From assembly GCF_025966695.1 (NCBI RefSeq), contig NZ_JAOEIY010000004.1, positions 1-64,000 of the forward strand: a DNA stretch of 64,000 nt, given 5' to 3'. The position numbers and the translations under genes are program-made. Shown here piece by piece: positions 1 to 7,730 of the stretch; positions within the stretch are counted from its first letter, which is position 1, and every line of letters begins with the position of its first letter. The notes under the pieces were generated by a model that worked only from the letters and a program-made list of their open reading frames with translations, ran no database searches and was not told the origin of the DNA. This DNA comes from Stutzerimonas sp. S1. Its GTDB lineage: Bacteria > Pseudomonadota > Gammaproteobacteria > Pseudomonadales > Pseudomonadaceae.

Positions 1-114
1 ATCGTTGGGTGCTCATAGACTTCCTCCTATGCTCAAAGCATAGGCCGGGGATGTCTACCGGAGCGGGGGTAGTCCATTATGAGGCCTGGAGGTGTCTACG
101 AAACTAGGGGCGAT
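1..114. other. Possible insertion-sequence end at the window edge
   Basis: This gene-free edge holds a perfect 8-bp palindrome (CCTATGCT/AGCATAGG, 28-46) and two related stretches beginning TGTCTAC (about 52 and 93). Repeated TGTCTAC-type terminal motifs recall the ends of IS21-family elements, but no transposase gene is inside the window and I could not compare sequences. The abiEii stop codon lies directly against this region, so the end of that reading frame may have been supplied by an insertion. Confidence 0.25.
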
Positions 115-999
115 TCACTTCGTAGCTGATCGTGAAGCAAGATTCTGCAGTTTCCTTTTTATCGCGGGGAGCTCTGCTGCCTGTGGCAACTCGATCAAGT
201 CAAAATCTGGATTTTCCATCTCGACGGACTCCAGAAATGCTCTCGACCGCGGAGTCAGCCACTCCGAAATTTGCAGAAGAAGCCTGGCGCGGTGCTCCAG
301 CAGCATCTCTGAGCTGACAGGTGCTGCAGTCATACCACGGAAGTGGGTCTGGTATATCGCCTCGAAATCCTTGGGCTCATTGGGAACCAGCATCTCCCAG
401 GCAGGTTTCGGGCTACAGGTCATGTAGATCAGGAAGGTTCGCCAAAGTCGCTCATCTGTGCGCGGATCGGCCAGAAGCAAACCTATATCAAACAGGTCGC
501 GCGGATGCTGCCTCGACAATGCTGCTGCCATTTTCCCCGCATATAGATCCGCAAAGTCGAGCACCTGGATCGAGGCAAAGCCAAAGGCCTCCTGGACCTG
601 CGACTGGACAACCATTGTCCGTACCGGATGCACGGAACCGCGCATCACCGGAGTCGTTTCTATTTGGACTCGGGCTCGTCCACGACTCACTATCAGCCGG
701 TTTACGAAACCACCTCTCTCTGGCGCTGATGTTTGTACTTGTAGCCTTAATGGCGCAGAGCCAAGTGCCCTTCCCAGACTTTCTAATGCATCGGAGATCT
801 GACCAGCATCCTGCGCATAGTCCTGCATCGGCAACCAGGTCAGATCGATATCCACAGACAACCTGGGCAAGTCATGCTCGAACAGGTTGATCGCCGTCCC
901 CCCTTTGAGGGCAAATCGTGTTTCTTTCGCCAAGGTCGGCAGAATTTCCACCAATAACTGGACTCGGTCGGTGTAGCGCTTATCCCAGGTGCTCATCAA
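115..999 (-). CDS. abiEii: AbiEii-type nucleotidyltransferase toxin
   Basis: A 294-residue protein of the AbiEii/AbiGii toxin family, the toxic partner of type IV toxin-antitoxin and abortive-infection systems. The nucleotidyltransferase signature is visible: LKGGTAINL at about residues 32-40 followed by VDIDLTW at about 49-55, giving the GG...DxD pattern. Family toxins are NTP-binding nucleotidyltransferases; for related members, tRNA modification has been reported. It overlaps the upstream antitoxin gene by 20 bp, so the pair is co-transcribed and probably translationally coupled. The C-terminus ends at the possible IS edge, so its last few residues may not be native. Confidence 0.88.
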   Translation of the reverse strand: MMSTWDKRYTDRVQLLVEILPTLAKETRFALKGGTAINLFEHDLPRLSVDIDLTWLPMQDYAQDAGQISDALESLGRALGSAPLRLQVQTSAPERGGFVNRLIVSRGRARVQIETTPVMRGSVHPVRTMVVQSQVQEAFGFASIQVLDFADLYAGKMAAALSRQHPRDLFDIGLLLADPRTDERLWRTFLIYMTCSPKPAWEMLVPNEPKDFEAIYQTHFRGMTAAPVSSEMLLEHRARLLLQISEWLTPRSRAFLESVEMENPDFDLIELPQAAELPAIKRKLQNLASRSATK

Positions 1000-1801
1000 G
1001 ATCCGCCGGCAAGGTTATTTGGTAGGTTGGGTTCAAGCGACCACCGGGAACCAGGCAACGCTTTCCCTTCCCTAGATAGACGCCGTCCAACGAGACATGA
1101 TCCATCCAGGCGTGCTGGTGGCGTTCTGCGAGGGCTAGGAACAAGCGCTTGGCTTTTATGCTGGTGCAATGTCGCAGCAGCATGCTTATCCTTTGGGGAC
1201 GAAGGGTATCCGCACCCTGCATCAGCGCATCCACTTCATAAACGAGCGATGCGTCTGACACGCCATCACAGAGTTCGAGGATTGCGCGCTCAGGTGTCGC
1301 GACGACGATGCGGCCGCGGTCGCCATCAGCATCCACCCACTCGAGCCCAAGATTCCTTAGGGCTTCGTCATCCATGTCGGCCTTGAATGACAGTGCTGAA
1401 AGATTGAATGGGCTTTTGCCGCACAACACTAACTCAGCTTTCAATGGAAGCTTATCCACCCAGGCAGGGAGGCTTCCAGGGCCATACAGAGTAACCCTCT
1501 CACGCTCGCCCAACCGCAGATAGTGCTCGTGCCCATGCCAAGCCAAGGCAAAACGCCCACCAACATGCAGCGGCAATCGTTCTCCTTCCTGCAATGCACG
1601 CACTACAGCAGCCCAGGTGAGACGTCCGCCTCGTCGTTGATAGACTCCACGCGCAGGCGATTCCAGCCAGCCGCTCGCGGTATATCGCGCTACGAGGTTG
1701 CTGCTGTAGCCATGAGCCTTCAACCAGCTACTGGACACCAGATCGCTGTCGCCGAGCCCTGCAAGCAAGGAGTTTAGTTTTTCAGGTTTTTGCACACTCA
1801 T
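980..1801 (-). CDS. abiEi: AbiEi-type antitoxin / transcriptional autorepressor
   Basis: A 273-residue AbiEi antitoxin. In characterised systems AbiEi has an N-terminal winged helix that represses its own operon and a C-terminal domain needed for antitoxicity, without stable protein contact with the toxin (type IV). The N-terminus here (SSSWLKAHGYSSNLVARY, about residues 22-39) looks like a helix-turn-helix, and GVYQRRGG follows as the wing. ATG at 1801 is preferred; a TTG nine bases upstream is in frame. The start codon lies inside one of two repeated motifs that look like its own operators, which fits autoregulation. Confidence 0.86.
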   Translation of the reverse strand: MSVQKPEKLNSLLAGLGDSDLVSSSWLKAHGYSSNLVARYTASGWLESPARGVYQRRGGRLTWAAVVRALQEGERLPLHVGGRFALAWHGHEHYLRLGERERVTLYGPGSLPAWVDKLPLKAELVLCGKSPFNLSALSFKADMDDEALRNLGLEWVDADGDRGRIVVATPERAILELCDGVSDASLVYEVDALMQGADTLRPQRISMLLRHCTSIKAKRLFLALAERHQHAWMDHVSLDGVYLGKGKRCLVPGGRLNPTYQITLPADLDEHLG

Positions 1802-1903
1802 AGTGAGCAAAATAGATATTTTCTAAACCATCCGCAAGAAGAAGGTTTATAGAAACCAAAAAAAACTCACCATTAGTGAGCAAAATTCAGCTTTTATAAA
1901 CCA
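1796..1903 (-). promoter_or_regulatory. abiE promoter region with two repeated operator-like motifs
   Basis: Two 30-bp direct repeats begin TAGTGAGCAAAAT (1801-1830 and 1874-1903) and agree at about 25 of 30 positions. Each is preceded by an inverted partner (CTCA or CTCAC), giving CTCAC-N5-GTGAG dyads. One overlaps the abiEi start codon and the other lies about 70 bp upstream. AbiEi antitoxins are known to bind two inverted repeats in the abiE promoter, so these are the obvious candidates; binding is inferred. Confidence 0.6.
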
Positions 1904-1933
1904 GCACCGAGGAGTTCTTGAACATTGCTACAG

Positions 1934-2114
1934 GCGCTCCCGAGGCCCCTTCCATTCCAGCAACGCCTGTAGCGGATCCAGATCGCCAACAAGCTCACGC
2001 GCTTGGGCAAGCTTGTCCATAGCAATACACCGCTCGGCTTCGGGCAGATTCGATACGGAGCTCTCAGCATCACTGAAAAAGGCCTGGATTCGCTTTATGT
2101 CATCCCAATGCTTG
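1934..2114 (-). pseudogene. Truncated second copy of the 3' end of the 3867-5165 gene
   Basis: These 181 bp match 3870-4050 with only seven substitutions (about 96%) and no gap. They correspond to the last 60 or so codons of the 432-residue hypothetical gene in the same orientation. There is no start or upstream part, so it is a remnant. It sits between the abiE operators and fic, so that fic is bracketed by direct repeats. This plus the operators accounts for the 430-bp gap between abiEi and fic. Confidence 0.85.
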
Positions 2115-2233
2115 TTGGACGAAATCGGCCTGAATAAATTAAGAAAAAATCAGTAGAATCGAAAAAAATGAAGATTTTCTTGTCTCACTCAAGAAAATCT
2201 GGGGGCCAGAGCCAAGCTAAAGGAATTTTTGAC

Positions 2234-3733
2234 ATGCACCTAGTCGGTTACGCTTGGCTACGCGAAGCCATGCAACTGTCCGCATTCCCCTTGCATCTGC
2301 CAGCGATTGTGCAGCCTGTCACTCGCTTGAAGAAGATAGGCCAGACCTTGGCTGTACCATCTGCCATCGCACCGGCTGCTGATGACTTGCTGGGCCATGT
2401 CCTCTTCGCGCTGAAGCATGAGGGGGTCAATCTTGCCATTCTGACTCAGGCTCTCCCCAAGATACCAGTCGCAGCCCTGGAGAATGCCCTGCAGGAGGCG
2501 CCCAACGGCATCTACATTCGCAAGGCGTGCTATCTGAGAGAAGCATTCACCGGCGAGGAGGTTCCTCAGCATGCACCGGTTCGGGGGGCTTTCGTACCGC
2601 TCTTCGATCCCAAGCGCTATGTGACCCGCCCGGGAACAAGAAACTCCCGGTGGCGGGTGGAATTCAACGGCCTTGGCGACGTGAGCTACTGCGCCACCGT
2701 GGAAAGAACCGCCAGGCTGATCGAACTTCAGGAACACGACATACTTGGCCGGGCGAAAGCCTTCATGGAGTCCCTGCCTCCGGTCATGATGGATCGGGCG
2801 ATCAACTGGGCATATTTGCATGAAACCAAGGATTCGTTCGCTATCGAACGCGAAGCGCCGAACGAGGACAAGTCGCGGCGATTCATTCACTTGCTACGCC
2901 AGGCACACGAACGCCAGCCGCTGACCGAGGAGTATCTGGTGGCGTTGCAGAACGCCACGGTATCGAACCCTTATGATCTAGCTGCGGCATTCAGGCATGA
3001 ACAAAACCACCTCGCAGGAGCCCTTCAAGGGGCTGCTGGGGTAACTTACGTTCCCCCTCCACCAGAGCTGTGCCGCGAACTGATGGAGCACCTCATGCAG
3101 TTTGCGAATGAGGCCCCCACCCAAATCGACCCGCTGGTAGCGGCTGGAATCATTTCCTTTGGTTTCGTATTCCTCCACCCCTTTATGGATGGAAACGGAC
3201 GCCTATCCCGGTTTCTGATCCACCAGGCACTTTGCCGCGCGGGCGCCTTGGAGAACGGCCTGCTACTGCCAGTGTCGGTGGCAATGAAACGTGAGGAGCG
3301 CCTGTATCTGGAGGCACTGCAGGACTTCTCCCGCCCAGCCCGGGATTTCTGGGATGTGCAGTGGATCGACTTTGGCAAGTTGGCTTTCGACTTCCGGGGA
3401 GATGCAGCGATCTACCGCTACTGGGACGCAACTGCCTGCGTCATCTTCACCATGGAAATGGCTCAGCACGCCCTGGAGGTCGAACTCCGCGAAGAAGCCG
3501 CTTTTCTGGAGTGCTACGACGCCGTCTACAGGGCTGTGGATGAACGATTCGACATCCGCGGCAGCGACTTGGCGAATCTGGTGATGATGTGCCTAACCAA
3601 TGATGGCTTTGTTTCGAAGCACCGTCGTAAGCAATACCAGTACACGGTACCCACTGAAGTCTTCGACTACATAGAACAGACTGCCCAGCAGGTTCTTAGC
3701 GAGCAACACGCGGCTCGAGAAACACGTCAATAG
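2234..3733 (+). CDS. fic: Fic domain protein (putative AMP transferase)
   Basis: A 499-residue Fic-family protein. The catalytic motif HPFMDGNGRLSR starts at residue 315 and matches the consensus HxFxDGNGRxxR, so the enzyme should transfer AMP (or another phosphate-containing group) to a hydroxyl side chain of a target protein. The long N-terminal part is typical of COG3177-type Fic proteins; the C-terminus is probably a winged-helix region. I see no clear (S/T)xxxE(G/N) inhibitory motif. ATG 2234 is preferred over ATG 2168 because AAGGA lies 10 bases upstream and the extra 22 residues look non-native. No separate antitoxin gene flanks it. Role in defence or toxicity is inference from the neighbourhood. 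Confidence 0.85.
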   Translation: MHLVGYAWLREAMQLSAFPLHLPAIVQPVTRLKKIGQTLAVPSAIAPAADDLLGHVLFALKHEGVNLAILTQALPKIPVAALENALQEAPNGIYIRKACYLREAFTGEEVPQHAPVRGAFVPLFDPKRYVTRPGTRNSRWRVEFNGLGDVSYCATVERTARLIELQEHDILGRAKAFMESLPPVMMDRAINWAYLHETKDSFAIEREAPNEDKSRRFIHLLRQAHERQPLTEEYLVALQNATVSNPYDLAAAFRHEQNHLAGALQGAAGVTYVPPPPELCRELMEHLMQFANEAPTQIDPLVAAGIISFGFVFLHPFMDGNGRLSRFLIHQALCRAGALENGLLLPVSVAMKREERLYLEALQDFSRPARDFWDVQWIDFGKLAFDFRGDAAIYRYWDATACVIFTMEMAQHALEVELREEAAFLECYDAVYRAVDERFDIRGSDLANLVMMCLTNDGFVSKHRRKQYQYTVPTEVFDYIEQTAQQVLSEQHAARETRQ

Positions 3734-3808
3734 CCGCATCTTTTTATCGTTTAGGCGAGCTGAACAAACCAATGCATTCAGAGCAAGCAACAGGTTTAAG
3801 AAATATAA

Positions 3809-3835
3809 AAAATGCTCACTATCAGTGAGCATTTT
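3809..3835. terminator. Perfect 11-bp dyad between fic and the hypothetical gene
   Basis: AAAATGCTCAC, a 5-base loop, then GTGAGCATTTT. It lies between two converging genes and has A and T runs on both sides, so it can act as a bidirectional terminator. The core GCTCAC/GTGAGC is the same dyad as in the abiE operator repeats, and the following bases (to 3852) resemble those repeats too, so it may also bind AbiEi. Confidence 0.6.
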
Positions 3836-3866
3836 CCGAGTTTCGTAAACCCAGACAGAATCAGTT

Positions 3867-5165
3867 TCAGCGCTCCCGCGGCCCCTTCCATTCCAGCAAC
3901 GCCTGAAGCGGATCCAGCTCGCCAACAAGCTCACGCGCTTGGGCAAGCTTGTCCATAGCAATACACCGCTCGGCTTCGGGCAGATTCGATACGGAGCTCT
4001 CAGCATCACTGAAAAAGGCCTGGATCCGCTTGATGTCATCCCACTGTTTGATGGCGCTCAGCAAATCAGCTCTCGCCTGCTCCCTTGCCTCGTTTTGACG
4101 TCGAATCCGTTCTCTCTCCTCGAGCCGGCACATCTGCTCCTTCCACTCCTGCTGACGAATTCTCGCCTGCTCCTCGGCTTCCTCTACCAATCGGGCAATT
4201 ACAGGCGCGGCGTCCGTGAGCTGCTGGACGATCTCATCCAGCTGGCCACGCAGCTGGCTTTGCTTGACCTCCTTCCAACTCTGAGACCAATCAGTCCACG
4301 GATATGGCGAGAACGCTCTTATACATAGGCGGCCGGTCGCAAAGTCCATCCGAGTCGACCAGTTCCAGGTTGGGCTCAAGCGGCGCATCTGCTGCGACGG
4401 TATCTTGGAGGTGGGGATGTACTTGGCATCGATGTAGCGGGCCTCCAGTTCCTCAGTCATCTCAAATAACGTCAGCCCAATGGCAACCGTCCCCACGAAG
4501 ACCACTGTGGGCTTGGATGGTGACCACAACGCCGGATGCCGGTGCCTTGGCTTCTTGGGTGGGTGCTCATGCTCATCAAGCGAGGCCCGGGCATAGGTTC
4601 GGTCACTCGGTGCAAACATCACGCGATGGCCGGCAGCCTCCAGCTTGAGAAACAGCTGATTCGCCAATTTCAGAGCCGGCTCAAGCTGAGGCTTGGTCAC
4701 CACGACATCCACCAGACGCTGCCTACCTGGCTTGAGGAACCCCTGGTCGATGACTCGCCCCTGCTCAAAGACCTCATACGCCCCCACGACAACAGGGTGC
4801 TGCCTTGATCGCGATATACGGAGCTGTTCAGGCCTGATTTTACGCGGCACCGGTGCCTTCGGAGCCGGTTGAGAAACAGCACCAAGAGCATCTCCCTTGC
4901 GCCAGACCTGAAGATCACCAGGCCCAGCCTCAGGCAGCGGTGGCTGAGGACTTGGTATTCCATTCTCCAGCTTTACCCAGTGTCCACGCGGCGGCCGCGG
5001 GACATTCATGCGGGCACACACACGCGCCAAGAAGCTGGAAGAAACACGGTGGTGATCCGCGATCTTGGTCATGGGACGCCGCCACACCTCTGCGTACATC
5101 TCCTCACGACTGACTGGGCCACCAGGGCTGGAACCAGGTTGCTGGGCTACCTCTTCGGAAGACAC
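3867..5165 (-). CDS. Conserved hypothetical protein with central coiled coil
   Basis: A 432-residue protein I cannot assign to a functional family. The N-terminus (REEMYAEVWRRPMTKIADHH, about residues 20-39) followed by VSSSFLARVCARMNVPRPP looks like a small DNA-binding-type helical domain. About residues 310-380 are rich in E, R, Q and K and read as a coiled coil. The start is GTG at 5165, with GAGG 9 bases upstream. The gene is complete and lies next to the integrase module in opposite orientation. Its last 60 codons occur again at 1934-2114. I recall such proteins as cargo of integrative elements but have no function to offer. Confidence 0.65.
   Translation of the reverse strand: MSSEEVAQQPGSSPGGPVSREEMYAEVWRRPMTKIADHHRVSSSFLARVCARMNVPRPPRGHWVKLENGIPSPQPPLPEAGPGDLQVWRKGDALGAVSQPAPKAPVPRKIRPEQLRISRSRQHPVVVGAYEVFEQGRVIDQGFLKPGRQRLVDVVVTKPQLEPALKLANQLFLKLEAAGHRVMFAPSDRTYARASLDEHEHPPKKPRHRHPALWSPSKPTVVFVGTVAIGLTLFEMTEELEARYIDAKYIPTSKIPSQQMRRLSPTWNWSTRMDFATGRLCIRAFSPYPWTDWSQSWKEVKQSQLRGQLDEIVQQLTDAAPVIARLVEEAEEQARIRQQEWKEQMCRLEERERIRRQNEAREQARADLLSAIKQWDDIKRIQAFFSDAESSVSNLPEAERCIAMDKLAQARELVGELDPLQALLEWKGPRER
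3870..4050. repeat. Direct repeat copy B (partner at 1934-2114)
   Basis: The intact copy of a 181-bp direct repeat, inside the 3' end of the hypothetical gene. The partner is 1.94 kb to the left at 1934-2114 in the same orientation, and fic lies between them. Weaker similarity extends on the left side of both copies into the GTGAGCA-containing motif. Confidence 0.88.
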
Positions 5166-5354
5166 GTATCAATCCTCAAGCCTGATATCGCCGACCAGCC
5201 AACGGCTGGCCATACGCCACGATCCATCAGGTCAAACCGAACCAAAACGGTTGTTGTACCAAACCCTCCCCAGCCCCCTCCACCACGTTGTTCGCCCGGC
5301 CAGCAGGGGACAGCATCTGCAGAACGGATCAGGGTCGATAAGGAGGCGATATTC

Positions 5355-5765
5355 ATGCCCGCATCATCTGAGCAGATAGCCGCACGCTTGATCACCTGCC
5401 CACCCCGAATCCTCCGAGCCGGTGCGGCCCCCGCCTACCTCGGCATGTGCCGTACAGAGTTCAACAAAACCGTCCGGCCTTACGTGCGGGAATTCCGCAT
5501 TGGCGTGCAAGGCATCGGCTTTGATCGCGAAGAGCTGGATGCCTGGGCAGACGCCTACATCGACCGAGCCATCATTGAAAAGGAAGGTGCCAAGGGACAT
5601 GATCACTCCCGCAGCGAGCGCCTAGGAGAAAAACCATGGCGCGAAAAACCATTAGCGGCCTCTACCAAAGGAACGGGACCTGGCACATCGACAAGGTCTT
5701 CAGAGGTCAGCGAATTCAGGAAAGCACTGGATCAAGCGATAGGAAGGAGGCAGAGCAATACCTGA
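5355..5765 (+). CDS. AlpA/excisionase-like DNA-binding protein
   Basis: A 136-residue protein. The segment APAYLGMCRTEFNKTVRPY (about residues 27-45), then IGFDREELDAWADAYIDR, follows the AlpA/MerR-like helix-turn-helix pattern of recombination directionality factors, ending in the usual (R/D)xELDAW signature. ATG 5355 has an excellent AAGGAGG nine bases upstream. Its 3' end overlaps the integrase gene by 130 bp in another frame, which is long for a real gene pair but is supported by the strong ribosome site and intact domain. Probable role: excision or control of the integrase. Confidence 0.68.
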   Translation: MPASSEQIAARLITCPPRILRAGAAPAYLGMCRTEFNKTVRPYVREFRIGVQGIGFDREELDAWADAYIDRAIIEKEGAKGHDHSRSERLGEKPWREKPLAASTKGTGPGTSTRSSEVSEFRKALDQAIGRRQSNT

Positions 5766-6835
5766 TACACAAGTTGGAAAAGCTCCGGGAACAGAAGATC
5801 TACGGCGTCCGCACGATCAGAACCTGGCGGGAAGCCGCTACGCGTTACCTGACCGAGTACAGGGATCAGCCGTCGATAGGCCTCACAGCCATCTATCTGG
5901 AGCAGTTGGACCCGTATATTGGCGACCAGCCTCTGACTCATGTCGACGACGAGACCTTGGCCCCCTACATAAGGGATCGACTCAAGAGCACCAGAACCCG
6001 CGATGGCAAGTTGAAGCCTGGCGTTTCACACCGCACGGTGAACATCGCCTTGGAGCGCGTCATACGCATCCTGAACCTGTGCGCCCGAAAATGGCGTGAT
6101 GAGCAGAAGCGTCCCTGGCTCGACGTAGTGCCGATGATCACCAAGCTGGAAGAGAAGAAGACGAGGCGACTCCCCTACCCTATGTCCTGGGAAGAGCAGT
6201 CGATTCTCTTCGCCGAACTGCCTGATCATTTGCGCCGCATGGCCCTGTACAAGGTCAACAGCGGCTCACGCGAACAGGAGGTTGTGAAGCTTCGCTGGGA
6301 TTGGGAGATACCGATTCCTGAGCTCAACACCAGCGTATTTCTCATACCGGCGGACTTTGGTGGCCGGCATGAGAGTTCCGGGGTCAAGAACGGCGACGAG
6401 CGACTCGTGGTGCTCAACAGCGTAGCCAAGTCGGTGATCGAGGGGCAGCGCGGGCTTGATCCGGTCTGGGTATTTCCTTACGGACAACCCGATCGAAACG
6501 GCAAGGCCACTCCAGTTCACCGGATGAACGACTCGGCATGGAAGAAAGCCAGGGTCAGAGCTGCGAAGAAATTCCAGGAGCGCTTCATGCGCCCTGCTCC
6601 ACCTGGATTTGCTTCGATCCGCGTTCACGATCTGAAGCACACCTTCGGTCGAAGACTTCGGGCAGCTGGTGTGACGGAGGAAGACAGGAAGGCTCTGCTG
6701 GGTCACAAGAACGGCAGCATCACCAGTCACTATTCAGCCGCCGAGCTGGACAAACTGATCGATGAAGCCAACAGGATTTCGGCTACCGACTCGCGTGGGC
6801 CGGCCCTGACAATTTTGAGGAGAATGGCAGGATGA
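5636..6835 (+). CDS. int: Tyrosine-type site-specific integrase
   Basis: A 399-residue tyrosine recombinase of the phage-integrase type. The first catalytic arginine is in SGSREQEVVKLRW (about residues 208-220). Box II reads HDLKHTFGRRLR, with Lys where many family members have Arg. GHKNGSITSHYS supplies the late His and the nucleophilic Tyr. The N-terminus (GLYQRNGTWHIDKVFRGQRI) is the usual arm/core-binding start. It points toward and ends close to tRNA-Pro(GGG), whose 3' end is the likely attachment site. ATG 5636 has GGAGAAAAACC upstream. Confidence 0.92.
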   Translation: MARKTISGLYQRNGTWHIDKVFRGQRIQESTGSSDRKEAEQYLIHKLEKLREQKIYGVRTIRTWREAATRYLTEYRDQPSIGLTAIYLEQLDPYIGDQPLTHVDDETLAPYIRDRLKSTRTRDGKLKPGVSHRTVNIALERVIRILNLCARKWRDEQKRPWLDVVPMITKLEEKKTRRLPYPMSWEEQSILFAELPDHLRRMALYKVNSGSREQEVVKLRWDWEIPIPELNTSVFLIPADFGGRHESSGVKNGDERLVVLNSVAKSVIEGQRGLDPVWVFPYGQPDRNGKATPVHRMNDSAWKKARVRAAKKFQERFMRPAPPGFASIRVHDLKHTFGRRLRAAGVTEEDRKALLGHKNGSITSHYSAAELDKLIDEANRISATDSRGPALTILRRMAG

Positions 6836-6883
6836 AAAAAAGTCCCGCAAAAGTCCCTGCGCTTTTAAGTGTGAAGCGCCCAT

Positions 6884-6920
6884 AAAAAAATCCAGTCACC
6901 GCTAAGTAACTGGATTTTTT
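6884..6920 (-). terminator. Terminator of tRNA-Pro(GGG), bidirectional
   Basis: AAAAAATCCAGT and ACTGGATTTTTT form a 12-bp perfect stem with T runs in both directions. It lies between the converging integrase gene and tRNA gene and can serve both. Confidence 0.8.
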
Positions 6921-6930
6921 AGGGTTTTTT

Positions 6931-7009
<79 letters not shown>

Positions 7010-7087
7010 GTGCTCCAGCTTCGCTGGAAACGGGTGTAACTATACATTAAGCATCTGAAAATGTGAAAGTTTTTATTAGAGCCTTAG

Positions 7088-7444
7088 CTATTTCCGCAGG
7101 ACCTGTAAAACCTCTTCCAGCTCGCAAATCATTTGGCGAATCAGTTGTTTGTACTGCGTGGTATCGTCACGCGCTTCGTCGCCGGAAAGACGCTGGCGAG
7201 CTCCGCCAATGGTGAACCCCTGCTCATACAGAAGCGCTCGAATCTGGCGGATCATCAGTACATCTTGGCGCTGGTAATAACGTCGATTGCCTCGCCTTTT
7301 GACCGGGTTGAGTTGTGGAAACTCCTGCTCCCAGTATCGAAGTACGTGTGGCTTCACCGCACAGAGTTCACTCACTTCTCCAATCGTGAAGTAACGTTTG
7401 CCCGGTATGACGGGAAGCTCGTCATTATGACTTGGTTCCAGCAT
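7088..7444 (-). CDS. MerR-family transcriptional regulator
   Basis: A 118-residue MerR-type regulator. The N-terminal helix-turn-helix reads [20 protein letters not shown] (about residues 19-38), followed by the wing [16 protein letters not shown]; a short helical C-terminus completes it. It is the conserved small MerR protein found directly after ihfA in pseudomonads, and its start overlaps the end of ihfA by 20 bp. No cysteine pattern for metal sensing is present, and its ligand and targets are unknown. Confidence 0.88.
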   Translation of the reverse strand: MLEPSHNDELPVIPGKRYFTIGEVSELCAVKPHVLRYWEQEFPQLNPVKRRGNRRYYQRQDVLMIRQIRALLYEQGFTIGGARQRLSGDEARDDTTQYKQLIRQMICELEEVLQVLRK

Positions 7445-7727
7445 AGGCCTCGACCCTGGCTTTGAGTTTTTGCCCCGGACGGAAAGTCACGACGCGGCGC
7501 GCCGTGATCGGAATTTCCTCGCCTGTTTTCGGATTTCGACCAGGACGCTGACGCTTGTCGCGCAGGTCGAAGTTGCCGAACCCGGACAACTTCACCTGTT
7601 CATTGTGCTCCAGTGCCTGGCGAATTTCTTCGAAAAAAAGCTCGACCAACTCCTTGGCTTCGCGCTTATTCAAGCCTAGCTCTTCATATAGACGTTCCGC
7701 CATTTCAGCTTTCGTCAGAGCCCCCAT
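7425..7727 (-). CDS. ihfA: Integration host factor subunit alpha
   Basis: A 100-residue HU/IHF-family protein. [19 protein letters not shown] at the N-terminus and the DNA-binding arm [20 protein letters not shown] identify IHF-alpha. With IhfB it bends DNA at specific sites and helps recombination and sigma-54 promoters, which are plentiful in this window. It follows pheT after 3 bp and is followed by the overlapping MerR gene, the usual pheST-ihfA operon. Confidence 0.97.
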   Translation of the reverse strand: MGALTKAEMAERLYEELGLNKREAKELVELFFEEIRQALEHNEQVKLSGFGNFDLRDKRQRPGRNPKTGEEIPITARRVVTFRPGQKLKARVEAYAGTKS

Positions 7728-7730
7728 ACG

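Larger units (their letters stand above)
1..6930. mobile_element. Right end of a tRNA-Pro integrated genomic element
   Basis: A tyrosine integrase gene ends 95 bp from the 3' end of an intact tRNA-Pro(GGG), with an AlpA/excisionase-like gene before it and accessory cargo (AbiE pair, Fic, hypothetical) further left. Integrase-next-to-tRNA is the classic layout of an element inserted at a tRNA 3' end. Beyond the tRNA the gene order is normal pseudomonad core (MerR, ihfA, pheT). I looked for a second copy of the tRNA 3' end near base 1 and saw none, so the left boundary must lie outside the window. That the whole stretch 1-6930 is one element is inference. Confidence 0.75.

Noticed and set aside
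2168..2233. A 22-codon upstream extension of fic from ATG 2168
   Set aside because: It has no Shine-Dalgarno, while ATG 2234 has AAGGA at good spacing. The extra residues do not look like part of the family.
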